Source: Phoronis ovalis (lineage: Eukaryota; Phoronida; Phoronidae). Taken from it: a DNA stretch of 10,435 nucleotides. The DNA is taken from NCBI GenBank assembly GCA_028565635.1, contig JAOXYB010063712.1:1-10435 (forward strand), read 5' to 3'. Every line of letters starts with the position of its first letter. Position 1 is the first letter of the stretch. This document shows positions 7,899 through 10,435 of this stretch, piece after piece. The notes beneath the pieces are model-generated. The model searched no databases and had not been told where the DNA came from. It worked only from the letters and a program-made list of their open reading frames with translations. Made by a program: the position numbers and the translations under genes.

Positions 7899-7960
7899 CG
7901 GGGGCGGAAGTGCGTCATTTCCTCAGTATACTGCAAATAAATTGCAGGGACACAAGAGCA
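7899..7960 (+). promoter_or_regulatory. Promoter-like stretch before the signal-peptide exon
   Basis: A short island in AT-rich DNA contains a GC box (GGGGGCGG, 7900-7907) overlapping an ETS-type CGGAAGTG (7905-7912) and an ATF/CRE-like TGCGTCAT (7911-7918). TATACT- and AATAAA-type AT elements follow near 7927-7940. The ATG lies at 7996. The cluster is compact and well placed, but motif matches alone do not prove a promoter. Confidence 0.35.
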
Positions 7961-7995
7961 GAAAACAGACGCAATTGTTTGAGCTGGCAGTAGAA

Positions 7996-8059
7996 ATGGC
8001 TTCAGTGAACCTAATTCTAGTCTTTTATATTTTCCTGCAAGTGCTGGTGGAGCTTTCAG
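7996..8059 (+). CDS. Putative first exon: signal peptide of a secreted protein
   Basis: ATG at 7996 opens 21 codons plus one base and runs into a strong splice donor, CAG|GTATG (GT at 8060-8061). The product starts MASVNLILVFYIFLQVLV and continues ELS. It has a short polar start, a hydrophobic core of about 12-14 residues and a small residue at the end: a textbook signal peptide. The intron is phase 1, as is usual after signal-peptide exons of extracellular modular proteins. A promoter-like cluster lies about 80 bp upstream. No second exon is recognisable before 9822, so the mature protein is unknown; a lectin or other secreted module is possible, but nothing shows it. Without a partner exon this remains a prediction from one exon and one donor. 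On the minus strand the same stretch lies inside a frame that also crosses the LINE boundary and is a shadow. Confidence 0.45.
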
Positions 8060-8587
8060 GTATGCCAATAAAATATGACGGTTGACAGTACATACTCTTT
8101 TACAATACAACGTTCACGTGCTATCTGTAACAGAGAGGTGTTTTTCAGACACGGTCACTTTTCTGATATAATTTCAAGTGAAATATTTATCCTAAAAATA
8201 AAATTTTTAGAGCTGCATTGACTACAGTATATTATAACACAAGAATTAGATTGTGAAACGCATCTATTGTGACTTCTTATTTTTTTTGTTTTTATAAAAG
8301 TTGGGTTTCGCTACATTAATATTGTACTCTGAATATTTTCATAGAATATTTTTTATTTTTCTAATTCCTTGTAGACCTATATATAAATCCAGGCATTAGA
8401 AAATAAAAATGACAGATAACTGTTTTGTAAGTACAAACTAAGTATGCTTGTGAATCGTAAATAGTTCAGGTAGTAAGCCGACTGTGAAAACTGTGATTAA
8501 TTACAAACTACTCCTAAAAATATTATTAGAATCAATGAATTGTAATCTCATCTTAACTATAAATAGTACGCTTCATGTATTCAATTA
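8060..8587. other. AT-rich stretch after the signal-peptide exon, no further exon seen
   Basis: Presumed intron if the exon at 7996 is real. T-rich runs near 8280-8360. No acceptor followed by a convincing open frame. Confidence 0.4.
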
Positions 8588-8855
8588 GACTTGCTCAAGT
8601 CCCTATGAACTTTAAAAAAAAAAAAATAAAAAAAAATGTTTATTTCTCTTTTTTATGTGTTTTACATCAGTGTTTTTAATTATCTCGAGTATAGCCGTCC
8701 ATAGGACAGCAAACACCCAACATATATATGATAGTAAAAAAAAAAAAAAAAAAAAAAAAATTTCGAGATAATTAAAAACACTGATGTAAAAGACATAAAA
8801 AAGAGAATTAAACATATTTTTTTTTTTTTTAAGTTCACAAGGACTTGAGCAAGTC
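8588..8855. mobile_element. 268-bp foldback element (MITE), TA-flanked
   Basis: Long terminal inverted repeats: 8588-8688 and 8763-8855, about 90% alike apart from A-tract length. Both begin GACTTGCTCAAGTCC and run through TTTTTTATGT and ACATCAGTGTTTTTAATTAT to CTCGA. The dinucleotide TA flanks each side (8586-8587, 8856-8857), as Tc1/mariner-type transposition leaves. The outermost 14 bases (GACTTG-CT-CAAGTC) are themselves a palindrome. The loop holds a run of 25 A (8736-8760). There is no transposase, so it would depend on an element elsewhere. The assignment to Tc1/mariner rests on the TA alone. Confidence 0.85.
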
Positions 8856-8875
8856 TACTCTAAAGCTGGCCTTTA

Positions 8876-9105
8876 GCAGTGACTTCAATAACGTATGCAC
8901 CTTTCATCAAAGAAAGCCGACTACAATCTTCAATAAAAACAAAGAACTTTTCTTCGAAGAAGTCAGTACCAAACTTAAGTAAAAATAACATTGTTGACGT
9001 CACTTTATCTTGAACTCCCCCCCTCCCCCATGTCAACAATTGTCAAACTTCTTCAAACCCCCTCCCCCCCCTATTTTATTGACATAATTAATGGACGGCC
9101 CCTCA
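8876..9105. repeat. Dispersed repeat with paired C-runs, copy 1
   Basis: The right part (9017-9100) has CCCCCCCTCCCCC, TGTCAACAATTGTCAAACTT, a second C-run near 9058-9071, and GACATAATTAATGGACGG. A related block lies at 10272-10361. The left part (8876-9010) stays open in one frame up to TGA near 9009-9011, with an acceptor-like CCTTTAG before it. I think this belongs to the repeat and is not an exon. I have the impression of similar C-rich blocks scattered in invertebrate genomes, but cannot name the family. Confidence 0.5.
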
Positions 9106-9733
9106 CGGAATATACTTCTCTCAAATAAGTTTTTACTACGGGGTCAGGGTATATTTATATAACAAGCAATTTTTCATGGGTTAAGAATGTTTTAATTATA
9201 ATCTCCCCCACCGTTTTTTTGTCCTTTAGTACCCCCTCTCGGGGATCATGGCCCACTGAACCCGCAAAATAACAGACCGTCTATAAATACAAGTTTGATA
9301 TATCAAAAACTAGCAGGTTTTTTTCCATATTTAGAATAATTAGGTAATCTACCTGGGATTTGAATACAGGAGTCGAATCCCGGGGGGTGGTCAATATGAA
9401 AGTGGGTACGCATGTTCCAACAAAATATCGCGTGAAAGGATAATTATGTTTTTCGAACCGCCGACGCGTTACGCGCGTTACGTGCTCAGTAGGGTCTGTT
9501 TTTTGGCTAAAATCACGAAAAGGGGTGGATTTTTGGAGGTGTGACACTTCCTAAGGGGTGTTGTTTGGAATTTTCACTTCGTTCGGGTAATCGTTAAAAT
9601 TTCACTTCGTTAGAAATTGGGTCGCGCGCCTTATTAGGAAATTATCAGTCTGAGCTGTTATGTACACACATGACCTTAAAACCAAAACGAGTCAGCACTA
9701 AAATTAGGATCTGATGTCAAGATAACAGATGTT
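9106..9733. other. P450 upstream region, no gene seen
   Basis: Mixed sequence with several G/C runs (for example CGGGGGGTGG near 9379-9388) and a short CG-rich patch with repeated GCGTTACG (about 9466-9481). TTTCACTTCGTT occurs twice at 9574-9611. A frame open on the minus strand (9547 to 9281) covers these pieces and resembles no protein. Part is probably dispersed repeat. Confidence 0.4.
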
Positions 9734-9741
9734 TATATATA
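9734..9741 (+). promoter_or_regulatory. Candidate TATA box of the P450 gene
   Basis: TATATATA 81-88 bp upstream of the ATG at 9822. Transcription starting about 30 bp downstream (9763-9772) would give a leader of about 50-60 bases, reasonable for a P450 gene. Confidence 0.45.
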
Positions 9742-9821
9742 CTTAGTCTAGATAAATCCCTGACATCAGAAGTCCGTAGTCTCATGCAGTTAGCATTGAA
9801 AATCGAAACATTACAGCCAGG

Positions 9822-9895
9822 ATGGAAATTTTAGGTCTAGTTGAAGTTCCAACGTGGTTGCTTGGTCTGGTTCTGTTCCTTGTAACTGTGTATAT
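9822..9895 (+). CDS. First exon of a CYP3A-like cytochrome P450
   Basis: ATG in a good context (GCCAGGATGG) encodes MEILGLVEVPTWLLGLVLF and then LVTVY, ending in a strong donor AT|GTAAGT (GT at 9896-9897). This is the N-terminal membrane anchor that holds microsomal P450s in the endoplasmic reticulum. The phrase PTWLL, a Leu/Val run and a final Val-Tyr match the start of CYP3-clan enzymes (human CYP3A4 has ETWLL...LVLLYLY), which oxidise lipophilic substrates. The exon ends after 24 codons plus two bases, a phase 2 intron. To my memory CYP3A4 breaks at the equivalent place in the same phase, which supports the call strongly for so short an exon. The haem-binding and catalytic parts would be in exons beyond the window. 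The gene runs off the right edge, and its first intron is at least 540 bp. Confidence 0.7.
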
Positions 9896-10023
9896 GTAAG
9901 TAATTAAGAGGCTCCCGAGTCTCTATTCTAGCTCTAAAGTTATACTCTTGTGCTAAGAATACAGTGCAGGCCTAGCTGCGGTTACTTTCAGCTCATTGCA
10001 CTGAAACGAAAGACAATGAAGTA

Positions 10024-10052
10024 CAGACTTTGGCCTGCATGTGGCTAAGTCT
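10024..10052. repeat. Small inverted repeat in the intron
   Basis: CAGACTT (10024-10030) and AAGTCTG (10046-10052) are reverse complements, with GGCC and TGGC pairing partly inside. An outer pair, TGCAGGCC (9965-9972) and GGCCTGCA (10032-10039), competes with it. No known RNA structure. Confidence 0.4.
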
Positions 10053-10095
10053 GCACTACCGTCCACTAGTATTAAAACGACGAGAAATAACAGTG

Positions 10096-10104
10096 ATACT
10101 TGAT
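10096..10104. repeat. 9-bp target-site duplication, left
   Basis: ATACTTGAT directly before the foldback element, identical to 10201-10209. Confidence 0.8.
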
Positions 10105-10200
10105 TAGTCCTAGCTTTATGACCCTATGTACTATTTGCATTGTATGGACTATGACCCTACGTTGCCGTAGGCTGATAGTAGGGTCATAAAGCTAGGACTA
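10105..10200. mobile_element. 96-bp foldback element (MITE) with perfect 22-bp inverted repeats
   Basis: Positions 10105-10126 and 10179-10200 are exact reverse complements beginning TAGTCCTAGCTTTATGACCC. The subterminal ATGACCCTA occurs again at about 10151-10159, and CCTACG-TTGC-CGTAGG forms an inner hairpin. Identical 9-bp direct repeats flank the unit, which marks it as a transposed element and not a chance hairpin. A 9-bp duplication is usual for Mutator-like elements. If the end base is counted differently the duplication is 7 bp, so the superfamily is open. There is no coding capacity. Confidence 0.85.
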
Positions 10201-10209
10201 ATACTTGAT
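10201..10209. repeat. 9-bp target-site duplication, right
   Basis: ATACTTGAT directly after the foldback element, identical to 10096-10104. Confidence 0.8.
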
Positions 10210-10271
10210 GAGAACGACCCAAAGTTTATTGTTCAAATGTAAGCGAGCAATATGATACAGGCAATTTTTTA

Positions 10272-10361
10272 CCCCCCCCCCTCCCCCCCTTGTCAATAAC
10301 TGTCAAACTTTCAGTGACACCCCAATAAAATTATGTGAACAAAAATTACCCCCCCCCCCCC
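10272..10361. repeat. Dispersed repeat with paired C-runs, copy 2
   Basis: C10-T-C7, then TTGTCAATAACTGTCAAACT, an AATAAAATTATGTGAAC segment, and a C13 run at 10349-10361. The order matches 9017-9100 (C-run, TGTCAA-AA-TGTCAAACTT, second C-run, ATAATTA-like end), though the second C-run lies at a different place. Confidence 0.6.
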
Positions 10362-10435
10362 TACAAACTAACAATAATAAACCTAAAAATTATAGTCTGG
10401 TCTAGTCCGGGGACAAAACATAAAATTACACCGAA

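Larger units (their letters stand above)
9896..10435 (+). other. First intron of the P450 gene (partial)
   Basis: Begins GTAAGTAATTAAG; no second exon appears before the window ends. It carries a hairpin at 10024-10052, a foldback element at 10105-10200 and a C-run repeat at 10272-10361. Confidence 0.55.

Noticed and set aside
7571-8110. 179-codon minus-strand frame
   Set aside because: The longest frame in the window, but it crosses the LINE 3' end and target-site duplication, so it is a chance junction of inserted and older DNA, and it is antisense to the signal-peptide exon.
8612-8815. 67-codon minus-strand frame rich in Phe
   Set aside because: It lies inside the foldback element and is made of its A-tracts and arms.
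8879-9010. Open frame after an acceptor-like CCTTTAG that would join in phase to the signal-peptide exon
   Set aside because: The phase fits, but the sequence belongs to the C-run repeat block, the acceptor is weak and no domain is recognisable.
9367-9390. tRNA-like B box on the minus strand (GATTCGACTCC)
   Set aside because: One mismatch to the B-box consensus, but no A box at the right distance and no cloverleaf.
9281-9547. 88-codon minus-strand frame
   Set aside because: No start context, splice signal or family resemblance; the region looks like dispersed repeat.

Overview
The window looks like animal nuclear DNA: AT-rich, mostly non-coding, with short candidate exons ending in GT donors, and transposon relics and simple repeats between them. 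The gene content (a C-type lectin domain, a CYP3A-like P450 first exon and LINE relics of a type I associate with bivalve genomes) suggests a mollusc, probably a bivalve. That is an inference from remembered protein style, not from a search.

Layout. 93-340: last exon of a C-type lectin domain, broken by one in-frame stop at the sugar-binding tripeptide. 672-2779: two arrays of a degenerate ~250-bp tandem repeat rich in AGGTCA hexamers, the second flanked by ~50-bp direct repeats. 3048-3653: a possible compact single-exon gene (TATA box, 147-codon frame with an N-terminal membrane segment, AATAAA), overlapped by a 73-codon frame with a Cys-x-Cys cluster. 4560-4790: a minus-strand relic of a LINE reverse transcriptase. 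6101-7843: a 5'-truncated, frameshifted LINE copy with a perfect 14-bp target-site duplication. 7996-8059: a signal-peptide-like first exon with a promoter-like stretch upstream. 8588-8855: a 268-bp foldback element flanked by TA. 8876-9105 and 10272-10361: two related C-run repeats. 9734-9895: TATA box and first exon of a CYP3A-like P450. 10105-10200: a 96-bp foldback element with 9-bp duplications in that gene's first intron.

There is no operon or multi-gene system. The window contains edges of at least three genes (a lectin 3' end, a secreted-protein 5' end and a P450 5' end), with transposition filling much of the space between. I see no clear new biological system. The most informative signals are the three transposon insertions with clean boundaries, the lectin nonsense codon, the AGGTCA arrays and the overlapping frames at 3119-3671.
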